This document shows, one piece after another, positions 1-32,600 of a stretch of DNA of 60,000 nucleotides. Positions within the stretch are counted from its first letter, which is position 1. Each line of letters opens with the position of its first letter. The notes below the pieces were generated by a model. It ran no database searches and was not told the DNA's origin. It was given only the letters and a program-made list of their open reading frames with translations. A program made the position numbers and the translations under genes. Location of the stretch: assembly GCF_001039355.2 (NCBI RefSeq), contig NW_019773614.1, positions 214,618 through 274,617 of the forward strand, given 5' to 3'. Origin of the DNA: Lingula anatina. Taxonomy: Eukaryota; Brachiopoda; Lingulata; Lingulida; Lingulidae.

Positions 1-960
1 GACATTAAGGAACACACAAAAACAATACTGAACAATTGAAAAGTTTTAGCACAGAAATTATCAGTTACAAACTTAAAATAATAAACAACATGTATACATC
101 TAACAGCTTCATGGGACCTTTTTTTTTTCAGGGGCCCTGCCTAGTTCAAATTCCCCACGATTGTAATGAACGATGCATTTCCCATTCAGTTTTGCTCTCA
201 CTTTTTTTTTTTTTTTTTTTGCTCATGTCTTCTTTCATCTCTGTTTCATTATGCCCATTTATCTTTCTAAAGCTTCTATAACCCAATACCATCTAAAGAG
301 GAAATGCTATCTATTGGAACTATCTTATCTAAGAGCATAGGTCATGTTCAAATGTGGACTAACTTAGACCAGCAATAGTCTAAATGACATCACCAGATGA
401 CCAAACACAGGACATTAAAATCTGAGGCTTGGTGGTAAGTGCACATGTGATACGGTTTTCTGGTGACATATTCCTGATCCAAGTTTAGTTCAGCTATGAG
501 CTTGACCTATATATCACCATTTCCAATACACATTTCCGGGTACATATCCCATGCTTTGATTGTGATTTTGGTGATAAAAGGGGTCAACTACATTAGGTGC
601 TAAATTACATACTATGTGAAATAGGTTTAATTTAAATGAAATTGGTGGCTGGGGTTAAGTAAGGGATCCTAGTGCAGTATGTGCTGTTTAACTGACTCAA
701 TTCATTTGCTGGCATCATCAAGAAATCAGTTTTTTAAGGAATATACAAATATTGTGCACATATTTATAACTTCTGAGCTAAATTATGGTCCATGAGATAA
801 GTTCATTCAAAAGACACGTGTTCAAGATAAATGCCTGAGAAAAGTAGTTTCCATTTTCAAAGAGCACCTGCAACACCAAAATATTCATCATAAAACTAAT
901 TAAAAAATCAAAATTGCTTCAATCTCCTTTTTTGGTCTTTTTTTTTTTTTTTTTTTTTTT
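1..960. other. CYFIP intron sequence, no exon seen
   Basis: The exon expected next in CYFIP (beginning FVRTVLPFS in human) is not found here on the minus strand. T-runs at about 202-220 and 937-960 are the only notable features. Confidence 0.6.
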
Positions 961-22077
<21,117 letters not shown>

Positions 22078-22364
22078 TTATAGTTTACTGGGTAAATGCA
22101 ACATAACTATGACATGATTGCAATATTTCTTGAGTCTGTTTGATTATTAGGAAAATTTCGCACTGCTATTCTCCAGTACAACTGAAAAAAAAGTCATCAA
22201 AATGAAGTATCATGCAGATTATATTTCAACGGGAAAATCACTGAATTGATCCAGCAAAAACATTCCTATCTTTATTATGACATTTACTTATGTAGGTAAC
22301 TATATAAACTTTACTATGAAGTCAATGTTATAACCACTAAAAATAGTACGTGTATTTGTACGTG

Positions 22365-22443
<79 letters not shown>
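22365..22443. repeat. (GT)n(GA)n microsatellite
   Basis: About 6 GT units then about 33 GA units, about 300 bp upstream of the CYFIP exon 1a start codon. Confidence 0.95.
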
Positions 22444-22445
<2 letters not shown>

Positions 22446-22592
22446 GAACGTATTTATAAATCAAAACAATCTATAATATATATATAATCCAACTATCGCG
22501 TCACATATAACTGTAATAAATTGGAAGATAACCGCTTATCAATAACTACGCTGTGTATGCGAGAGAATTATTGAAATGCAGTGTCCTCACCC

Positions 22593-22690
22593 GTCAACAT
22601 GGCGGCTATCGTATACTTCCGGTTATTGGCGCAATGAAGGATGCGCTACAGGCACATCTATCGCAATAGCCTACACTGCAGCGTATCTTA
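22593..22690 (-). promoter_or_regulatory. Candidate CYFIP housekeeping-type promoter
   Basis: Within about 40 bp there is a YY1-like CATGGCGGC (22598-22606, plus strand), an ETS/GABP site CCGGAAGT on the minus strand (22615-22622), and an inverted CCAAT box (22624-22630). The surrounding sequence is locally GC-richer. It lies about 540 bp upstream of exon 1a, so a 5'UTR exon or long UTR is implied. Inferred from motifs only. Confidence 0.4.
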
Positions 22691-23816
22691 ACAATGCCAC
22701 TGGAGAAATGCATAATCATTTAAATTTTAATTGTAAGTAAACCAAATACAAACCAAAAACAATTCTCTTAGTCTAAATACATTTGCAATATTTATTGTTT
22801 TTTATTCTAGATCAAAACAAAAATCGAATGACCTGAGCAAACAAGGCAAAGCAAACATGCATGCAAACTCATGATTTGCTGTCCACAGGCATCGTTCGAA
22901 ACGGATATCTGTAACGATGTTCTTCTTTCATATGATATTGATAAAATTAATGTTTGAAAAGTAAAAGTCTGGCATGGTAGCAAAATCGCCCAAGCACGTT
23001 CGCGTTGGGTCTAATTATCAATCTGAAATTTAAACAGCTACAATTAATGTAGGCATTGTTGGGTCTTACTGTTCAAAGTATAAACTTTTTATTAAAAAGG
23101 ATATTTTTTCCGCCTGCAAAGAGTTTCGATTCATCTAAAATGATCACTGAAGTCTTATGTCCATGCAATCTCATTTCTTACACGTGTTCAATTCTAATAT
23201 CTCTTCTTACATAACTGTCAGCGAGTTTACTGATTAGACCTACGCCGTTATTAAAAGGGGTATCATTTAAGTAACGTACATTGTTAGTCTAAAATTGACT
23301 TGAGATTTGATAAATTACGCACCAATATTTGACGCCACAGAGTGTCTTGACCACTGCACTTCCATGTCAACATTTCTCTTAATACAGTCTCTTTTAAATA
23401 AACGGAGATTTTGAATAACTTCCAACTGACGGACCCATAGCCATTTATTAATGGAAGGCTTAATGACAAGAGGGATAGGGGCCCTACATCTTAAATATTA
23501 AAATCCTACAGCGTGCCTTTTTGTTAAATTAGATTTTCATTCATTAGTAGCAGGGATTGGGAGCAGCTATTGTAATAAATGTAACCACTGATAAAGGTGC
23601 AATTGCAAAGACAAGCCGAGAACGGCACAACAGAAAATTTGTTTTTTTTCCCAATACTTTTTTATTCTTGCCCCCCCCCCCCCAACTGCTCCCTCCATTC
23701 CATCCCCACCGTCCCCACCCCTTTAAACAAAACTTTGATCCGTTAGTTTAAAGTACTGATAGATAAACTTGATAACCATTGCAAGGCACGAGAGATAGAC
23801 GGATGGAATATATCTT

Positions 23817-23914
23817 CCCTCTACCAGGGCCGCAGTTATTATTACGTAGACATTTTCACTGAGGCAGTACAGAGAAAATCTAGTGAAAAATCAATCTGTG
23901 GCCCTGGTAGAAGG
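23817..23914. mobile_element. Foldback MITE, 98 bp
   Basis: Ends CCCTCTACCAGGGC and the complement of GCCCTGGTAGAAGG. The inner right arm AAAAATCAATCTGTGGCC matches the left arm of the 20309 element in inverse. Flanks GAATATATCTT and GAATATGTCCT look like a diverged target-site duplication. Confidence 0.8.
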
Positions 23915-24705
23915 TAGAATATGTCCTCCTATTCATATTCTGACGCACCCCGGTATTAACGTACGTGGGAGTTAAAGGCCTAGGCTGACACAGTGTTCTA
24001 TATATAACTGCTGCGGTCGCCTGCGGGTTTGATGGCATAGCCTCTATGATGCTCGTGACATTGATATTGCAGTTATGGTTACGAAAAAGAAGGACAGCTA
24101 TTTACCCAGTTTCAAGCTTCTTATACAAAATGTCGATCATACTTACACAAAATTATGTGTTTTACATAAAATATGCCCAGCATGCCTTGAAACTTTTCCA
24201 TATCATTTGCAATTTTTTTTATATATTTTCACAAAGAAAACCTAATTATCTGGGTAAAATAATCATCTTCGGTTCGGAGAAGGCACGTTTTTTTTCGTTA
24301 GTTAATAGAACAAAGATTCAAAGTGCCAAAAATACAATGAACGACATACTGCCAGCCTTAACAGTTTTCTAGCACTTACTTACCTTAATTCTTTCGAATC
24401 CTTAATTCAAAGATTACAAATGTTATAATATAAGTTTCCAAGAGCACCTATCTGGAATGGCTTAAGCCTACTGAACGACTGCAAACATTCTTCATTTACT
24501 TTGCTTTTCTGTTGCGGAGTTCCCAATTTCGACGGCTGATTTACACAGCGTTAGCACATCTAAGATTCTTGATGTAATATACGTTTGAAATTTAAGTGCC
24601 TTTTATAAAAAATATCTGAAGGTTGAACACCACCACCCCTTGGCCTTTAATTTCTCTCTTTCCTTCTTTCTCTTCTAATTTTGTTTATTTTATTTTATTC
24701 TATCT

Positions 24706-24707
24706 AT

Positions 24708-24750
<43 letters not shown>

Positions 24751-24754
24751 TTTT
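24706..24754. repeat. (TTTA)n microsatellite
   Basis: About 12 tetranucleotide units, next to the double foldback element at 24.8-25.3 kb. Confidence 0.95.
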
Positions 24755-24843
24755 GCGTAATTAATACGAGTCCTTTCTGTTGGTTTAAGAAGGGAATGGG
24801 GGTAAAAAGGGACTCTGTTTATATTACCCCATTCCCGTAGAGA

Positions 24844-25341
24844 CCATTCCCAGACCCAATCGTACTAATATGGATTGAACTATCTCCGAGAGGATTCTCG
24901 CTTAATTGGTATTAACTTGAGCGGCTAGATGTATGTCATGCCTGCTGAGGCTGATAAGGGGGTAAATAACTATCGTTTAGCAGCTTTAGTGGACGTACCA
25001 GACGCCTTTAGAAGCCGCTTGGGCTGAAAGCAATTTAGCGAGGGACCCCGTGGAGATAGACCGATCCTGTAAGATCGATCTAGGGATGGGAACCCAGTCT
25101 TAGACACAATCGGTCAAAGTGGATCGACCCAACCCTGCGGGAACTCTCGCTAAGTGCAATCAGCTTTAATGAATGACACGCCTCTTCTTGTTTTCAACGA
25201 ACTGACATAATAACCGACTTTTCTGTATTCTTCTTCACGCCAGGAGGAGGCGTGTTTTTCAGTGAAACTGATTGCAGCCAGCGAGAGTCCACCCAGGGTT
25301 GAGTCGATCCACGTAGACTGATGGTGTCTGTGGGAATGGGG
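24844..25341. mobile_element. Two adjacent foldback elements of one family
   Basis: Element 2 (about 25090-25341) has ~85-bp arms about 80% matched: GTGGATCGACCCAACCCTG with GTGGATCGACTCAACCCTG in inverse, then ACTCTCGCT, TGCAATCAG and CACGCCTC. Element 1 (about 24844-25090) has weaker arms sharing TATCTCC, TCGCT, AATTG and AGCGGCT. The arms of both contain the ATCG...CTCGCT core, so they look like neighbouring insertions or a tandem copy. No coding capacity. Confidence 0.7.
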
Positions 25342-26512
25342 TCCAACTGGACTTAGAAAATGATATTTCTTTTAGATACTAAAGAGTGATGTTTGTCAAG
25401 CATGGCATATATGATTTACGACTTCAATGTCAAGCTGTTGATACGCTGAGTTGTCTTTTCTTAGTCATGATACTATTCTAAAAATATACACCTTCTCAAA
25501 CAGAAATTTGAAAAAGAAACTTCGCTAAAATTTCGGTACTTGAAGTGGCAACGGAATCGGTTGCAATGTGAGAAAAATGTCCTTGTCATCTCTCTTGCGG
25601 TCTACATGCAATGACCTTGAGAAAAAAAGTGCACATATTTTTTCCCTTGTAAAAGTGAAACAAGGGAATCATGGATTATTCCCTCTCTTCAGAGGTTCGA
25701 GCGATTGGGACTAAATAACCAAAAATATCAGTACTATATTAGTTAACATTTGATTTATCAAGAACCTATGCGTGGAATTGACAACATTTCAGATATATCA
25801 AATATGGAGCCATACCTATGAGTTTCAGTTTCCTAAAGGACTGAAACCCTTTACTTGATAAATTTCCACATAGGTGTTTATTATGCGTAAATGCAATCTA
25901 TCTTATTTTCTTGATAGCGAACACTAGAGTGGAGGGGCAATAGGTTTCTCTGTTATAGGTTTTTGCATTATCACGTTCATTTTATGCGTCAGAGTCTTAC
26001 GACTGTGACACAAGGTATAGTGGGTTGACATGGCCCCGGGAGAGAAAAAAGAAAGAAAGGAAAAATAAACGTAGGTTGTCTAAGTAATCTTTGATACAAA
26101 GAATTTTGAATGATACAGTAAAAATGTTATTCAGAAATTTAATGAGTAGATGGTAGCGGATCCATGTTTTATCCAGATTCTTTTAGCCATTAATCAAAAA
26201 CATACATTGCGCAGCGAATTTTTTTTTTGCAGTAGATGCTGAATAGTGGGTTCAGATATCCTTGTAGTCTTTTGTGTATACTAGCCTGTCAACACTAAAG
26301 TCAAGTACCTAATCAAACAAATATTTCAGTGATATTTCGCCCCTAGGCCTTAATGTAATTTACACAATACCCGACAAAAATCAGTCGGGGAATCATTGAA
26401 ACGAAATGACTTGTGAACAACGGATAAACAACCCAATCCAATACGCTACCGCAAATGTGGAAATGAAGTCACGAACTGAAAACTTGAAATAAGACAACCT
26501 CCTCTACTCTTA

Positions 26513-26960
26513 TAATGTATTCAATTTTCCTATCGCTTCTCCCCTCCGAACCCTCCAAATATGGATATGAAACTGATCAACTGAAAGCCCAGAATAGTGG
26601 GCAATCGTTCATCAAATGCATGATCATATGTTAATACATTTTTAATGTTGTTCCCGGCGACTGACGTCACAAGCGTGCGCAAATACGGAAAGCAGCGCGG
26701 ACGGATTGTGAACATTCAATATTTGNAAATCTTAAAATGTATTCAATTTTCCGATCGCTTTAAAGCCCGACTTCTCCCCTCCGAACACTCCAAATATGGA
26801 TATGAAACTTACCAACTGAAAGCCCAGAATAGTGGACAATAGTTAATCAAATGCATGATCATATGCTAATACATTTTTAATGTTGTGACCGGCGACTGAC
26901 GTCACAAGCGTGCGCAAATACGGAAAGCAGCGCGGACGGGTAGTGAACATTCAATATTTG
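26513..26960. repeat. Diverged ~220-bp direct duplication around a single N
   Basis: Blocks 26513-26725 and about 26735-26960 are largely the same, with scattered substitutions and a short insertion; the N is at 26726. Both contain the CRE palindrome TGACGTCA (26662-26669 and 26897-26904). Divergence is higher than in the 1-kb duplication and fits two haplotypes placed end to end. Confidence 0.85.
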
Positions 26961-27644
26961 ATGAAGGTCAACGGTCTATGAGATGGATGGCCAAAAATGC
27001 GATCAGGGCGGCAACTGGTCAATTTTGATCTCATTCCGGATGTCATACTTAGCGGTCATTTCATAAAACCGACAGTGGACCATTGTCTTTCAGGAGGGGC
27101 AGTTTTTTTCTTTATTATTTAGATGATTGTAAAGAGGTGGTAAAGGGAATTGGGGGTGTGTCAACAGTGCAATGCCTTATTCTTCATTGGTAGATCATCG
27201 AACGAATAATGCGTGTTAAGATTTGGCGCCTAGTAAAGCAATAATTTATTACGTCTTTACACCTTCTTTCACAATGATTAGGGCCTATTGGATGTAAAAT
27301 GATTCAAATTATTTTTATCAAATATCATACACTTTCACCGCATTCCAGATCTACACTATATCTCTGCTAAAAAATCCATGATCTAAATAAAAAATGTTGA
27401 TAGTTTTGTTGCTATTAACCCGTTGTTTCAAACATACGTGTATTTTCACTGGGCTTAATTTGCTGGTAACCTGAGAGTTTTGCCACTATTTGAATCCGGT
27501 TCATTAAACTTCCAGTGATAAGCTATCAGTAAGTACTCAACATTAATCCCGATTACGCATTAAAAGTTGTTTCATCTCGCAGATAACTGTTTACTTCTAT
27601 TCACTGACTTACTCTCGGTCTGTCTACCAATTGCGTGACGCGTC

Positions 27645-27761
27645 TGGGGGAGGGGTGGGAGTGGGAGGGGGTACAGGAGGGTGCTGGTGGAGGGTGGGGT
27701 GGGAGGATAGAGGAAAGGGGGGGGGGGAGAGCAGCGGGAGGGAGGGTGAGGGGCAGAGGGC
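27645..27761. repeat. G-rich purine tract, many G-quadruplex-capable runs
   Basis: About 115 bp on the plus strand composed mostly of G-runs of 3-12 separated by A, T or short mixed spacers. It lies about 2 kb upstream of the chitin synthase start codon. Confidence 0.7.
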
Positions 27762-28234
27762 ACCACCAGATTACCTCAGGTGCTCGAAGCTGTTTTAGAA
27801 CAGAAATTCAGATGGCTTCATTTAGAATTGCGAGGGTGTCAACCATCGGGGAATGAGATGATACCGTCTTCCAACGCGCACACCTTATGTAAATATACAG
27901 CGTTCTCTTCTCTGACTGTTGAGTTAGGAAAGAGAATAATTTTAAAGAACGGCAGCTGATATTTTGAAGAGAAGGCAAATGTGTTCTAAAATTCTAATAA
28001 ATTGAGAACTAATTGTTACTTTTACTGGTTTTCTCTTCTGCTATGGATACATATATAACGCACGAAAAATATTATAGAACACCTGCGTGAGTTTCTCAAG
28101 CAATTAAATTTGCTACTCCCGATTTTTCTAAGTAATTCCACTTTTCGAACGAAGAAAACGTAATTATAAGAGAGGGAACCAGGACGCATTTTACGGTTGT
28201 CCTTGAGTATAAAAATCAGCGGTAGTTCTTCTGC

Positions 28235-28625
28235 GAAACTGCACCCATAGAGGAGCAAACCCTGTTGAGGAGTGTACAAGATCTGGCAAACAGTCTGTTA
28301 TTTTTCGTGTGTGAATCACGTGCTTGATCCTGGCTGTTAACGTAGACTGACAATGAAGTTCTGGTTTTTACAAAACAGGATGTTTTTCTTTTATACCACA
28401 TAAGTGAACAAATAAATCGGTTACTTCTCCCAGGGATATGTCAGGAGTAGAAGTGTGCCCAGTGAGGAGCCAACTTGCTTAACAATGTGCCCTATCTGGC
28501 AAACATTTCAATGCTTCTCTTTTGCTATATGTGAATCACAACTTCTTTGTTGTTCTTTTAGATTGATTAAGGGATTGCGATGCTTTTCTTTGATAAATAA
28601 ACAGATAAAAACAACGGTCACCACT
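28235..28625. repeat. Degenerate tandem duplication, period ~210 bp
   Basis: Segments near 28239 and 28452 share GAGGAG, ATCTGGCAAACA, TGTGAATCAC, and GATGTTTTTCTTT/GATGCTTTTCTTT in the same order. The overlapping reading frames here are not conserved between copies. Confidence 0.55.
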
Positions 28626-29021
28626 ATCAAAATGAATTATTATATCAGACGAAATATGTGATCTGTGTCACGCCAAATTCGTTAATCACTCTCCTATGGT
28701 CTATATATCTCATTTCTCAGAAGGGAACTTTTTTTAATAGCCTCTTACGAAAACTCAAAACAAATGCAATTAAAAAACTTTATGAAATATGCAAAATATA
28801 AAACTGCCCGTGGCAGAATGCATATGAAACACGCACATTCCTATGCTAAAACTAAAGTCACCGCGTAGCGTCACGACGGCGTAGGAGAACCTGGACGGAA
28901 ATGATACGAGAAAAAGTCCCTCTAGCTGCATCGGGGACGCTTGTTTAATGATGCCAACAATCGGTACCAGTGTCGTTCCCCTTAAACTGTGTCAACAGAA
29001 GATAAGACGGAAACATGTTGC

Positions 29022-29215
29022 TATTTAAAGAGGTTCTAGGACCGTGATCGAGAGAACATTTGTCTGGAGACTCCCACCACGCACGGTGCAACGTTCACGT
29101 TCAAAAATATCACAAGTCAGGAAGTAGAGGCTGAGTTTAAGATTTCACGTTAAAAACACTTAACTTCTATGACAAGGAGCAGCAGTAGGATTTAGTTCAG
29201 TTGTAGGTAGGTAGT
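29022..29215 (+). promoter_or_regulatory. Possible chitin synthase promoter and 5'UTR exon
   Basis: TATTTAAA at 29022-29029 resembles a TATA box. A plausible donor (GTTGTAG|gtaggtag near 29205) and acceptor (tttacaacag at 29628-29637, 14 bp before the ATG) would give a spliced 5'UTR. All inferred from motifs. Confidence 0.3.
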
Positions 29216-29651
29216 GCTTCTCGAACTTCACTGTCTTCTGGTGTATTTTTTAAAGATTAAACAGATTTATGCGATGGGTTTTGCTTCTTTTCCACATTAT
29301 TTTCGTATTTTCTATTTATGAACCTATTTATTATTGTTCATTTTGCAATATTGGGCAATAAGGCGTATCCGTGCTGATAAATGAACTTATAATGGAGCAT
29401 ATTCTTTCTTGTAGAATGTTTTTCAAATTCTTTCTTTCTTTGTTTGTTTCTAATCAATTGCAGCATACCTCACTTAATAACTGTTATCATGTTACGTCAT
29501 ATCATGTCAATGCACAAATATTTAAATTGAAAATATTTGCTATCTTATCATCCATATACCAAAACCATGCATTTCAGGATATAACACTATGAAAAGCTGA
29601 AGAGTTTTTTTTATATCGTTTTAAAATCTTTACAACAGACAGACGCTCACA

Positions 29652-32600
29652 ATGTCGAGCGAGGAATCGGGGAAGAACGGGAAGAAACCCCGCGTACGTA
29701 TGAGAGCAGACGGCTTCGTCCTCGGCGAAGAAATCCCGATGAAATCTCACGCCAAGAGACCCAACAACCTAGGGAACGGCTTAGACAACGCGGGTTACGA
29801 ACCCGACAGTGATGATGAGAACTACGAAAACTTTGATCCCAGTGCTGGCACCAGGGGCGGTGATTCGAAGACCGAAGAGCCTGAATTTAGGTAAGTATAT
29901 ATATAGGTCTTTCATGTATAAGTACATAACAGTTTCGATAGCGAGTGAGGCAGAAAGATTATCTTTGCCAATAGCGTCATCACAGTCACCAGTCTGCTGA
30001 TGATGCGTTAGCAGAAATACCACTAGTCAAAAGAGCATTGATCTATTTAAGAATAAGGAAGCTGTCAGGTTCGAAGGAGCCTCCTGCCAAATTCACGAGA
30101 CTAAAAATCAGAAGGGAAATGCGCTGTCACCAACATGCTGAGAGCATCCATAATTCTTGATAACACTGACATCGACGTAAACAAAGTCGAACACAGTCTG
30201 CCAGTATCAGTAAAAATATGGTCTTAAAAGACCACATTGAAGAAAATGCACAGAGCTTTAATAATTGAAGAGAAATAACAACTAACTCTCTGAAATTTAG
30301 TTCACAGAAACGCGCAGTGAAACAGTAGTATTTGACAATCTATGAACTTAAATTATCTGTTAGGTTGACGTCGTGCAAAGTATACAAAACAATGCGTGGT
30401 ATTAGACACTTAAGGGTCGAGTGTCGCCTCTATTCTCATCCAACTGATAACGGTTATTGAACACTGGTCTTTTATCTCTAGTGTTATAATTCTCTCGATC
30501 ATTTGCAATGTCCACCGTAGCAGGCACACACTCGCTTGTTGCGGTGATAAAATGTGAAGAGCTGTAGTAAAATCTCTTGATTTTAAGCCGATATTCCAGA
30601 ATGTCCACCACTTGAAACGCTGTTAAGTCGCTGATTGCTATAAGAACAACTCCTCCCTTTCCTACAGTTCAGATCATGTCAAGCTATATTATCTTCATCA
30701 GTATTTTCAGATTGGAAATATAAGTTTAATGGCGATTTTACGATCTTTTATTTGACCTTTTTTTGGAGTGAATTGGGGATATTGTGATCCAAATGGAAAG
30801 ATTTTACTAATGTCAAAAATGCTATTCACTTTCTACTGCGTATTGTACGGAAGGCGGAGGGTAGTTGCAGTCTCCTTTATGCTTGTTAAGTTAGTGTTTT
30901 TATCAAAATATATTCCTTTGTTTTTGACAAAGTACTTCCTTTGATCACATCTCTGTTGAAACGTGCAGCTATTTTTTTTCATGCTAAATGTGTTATAAAG
31001 CGGTTATATATTCTTTAGATCCAACATGATCATTTCAAAAACCTATCTTCATTAATCACATGAACAGAAGAGATAATTACCTCTAGGAACGCAGTGAGTA
31101 ACCTGTAAGGAATTAAACTCACCACATCTTTTTTATGTTCGCTAAATCCTTTTAAAATGCGGAAGAGTTGGAACGCGAACGTAATATTTGTGCACAAGCT
31201 TCTTGTTTGTAGAAGTGTTAGAATGTGTGTTCCTTTTTTATTTGATAAATTGAGGGCTAGGATACCCCTGTCCTTAGTAACACAATAATGCTTGTAGTTA
31301 AAAGGAAGTTACTCCTCGTTTAGAAAAAACAAAAACATTAAAGGGACGTCAAACATAATCGGCCACAATAACTCACGGTCTAGTATTGTACAGTCTGTCG
31401 TGTTTTCTTCGTTGTATTGCAATTACAAATGATAAAGAGTTTCTTTTTCTCATCAAGCAAACTGGATTAGTGATGTGACGCATGATAACTATCACTGACA
31501 CAACTTCTTAAGTAAACATACTGTGCGATAATCCTGGCAAAGCTGCATTTTTTAGAAATCATTTTTGCCAAAGATAAAAAGACAAGGAAATGGGACGCTG
31601 GTATCAATATTCAATTTAAAGTTTTTGATGAACCAAGAAAGTTTTATTCAACACTTCTGCAAGAAATAAGACAAATGTTAGATTTATTTAGGGCAGCGTG
31701 GTGTCATGTAACGGTTAAAAGATAAATAGAGGCAACTGCGTACTCGTGCACATACATGTCAGACTCGTTCCAATGAAAATGTCAAAATAAAATTTCGAGT
31801 GAAGTCAATTCGTTGTCGATAACTCTACTCATATATGTATCAACTATATATGGTTGCTTTCGTTTTCAAATAACATATTCTATCGTAAATAAAACTTTGT
31901 TGGTGACTCTGTCCTTAGAGGTATCAATGTGATACTCTGTACTGTGACTTTGCACTGTTAGTTCAAGCTTCTACTATGGTATACTATCAATACTATTTAC
32001 ACATGTTCATAGGGGACGTGATAAATGTGAAATCGGGTTTCGGTTGTAGGCCTAAGCCTTCTGTTAACATGTAGGCTTCTCCCCGCCTTTATGATGTGAA
32101 AAACAAACTTTGTCTGTCTGGTATGTTTTTTTGTAAATTTACTGTATATGACACGGCGAGTTGTTTATTTCTTTTTTCATTATCCACTTTCTTTATTAGA
32201 GTTCTGTTTGCGTAATCAGTGTAATCCATCGTGATTTTATTCACTAGCTAATCTTTTCAAAAGTTTGAAATTGAACGATTGATTAGACATGAAGTATGAG
32301 GAAGTACTGATTGCTTTCAAAGAAAAAAACCTGTAAAAAAGCACGTACACGAACTAAATAACCCTCTTTATCGTTATCTCTCACGTATAGGAGCTTGCCT
32401 GAAAGACGCGAGATTTTCTCGTTTTATTCGCGTCTATGACTAAGTCTTGAGGGCGAAGTAATGAGCAGGTATTTCTAAGAATCTCTCTCTCTCTCTCTCT
32501 CTTTCTCTCTCACACACACACTCCCACAGAAGAGAGAGAGAGAGAGAGATTTATAGGCATATCAATTATCACATAAAATCCATATGTAAGCCTGCTTGTG

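Larger units (their letters stand above)
22700..29000. other. Intergenic region between divergent CYFIP and chitin synthase genes
   Basis: No conserved coding exon was recognised on either strand. It holds MITEs (23817-23914, 24844-25341), a TTTA repeat, an allelic duplication around an N at 26726, a G-rich tract and a degenerate tandem duplication at 28.2-28.6 kb. Confidence 0.6.

Noticed and set aside
28022-28401. Two overlapping minus-strand open frames at 28 kb
   Set aside because: They lie in a degenerate tandem duplication and are not preserved between its copies.
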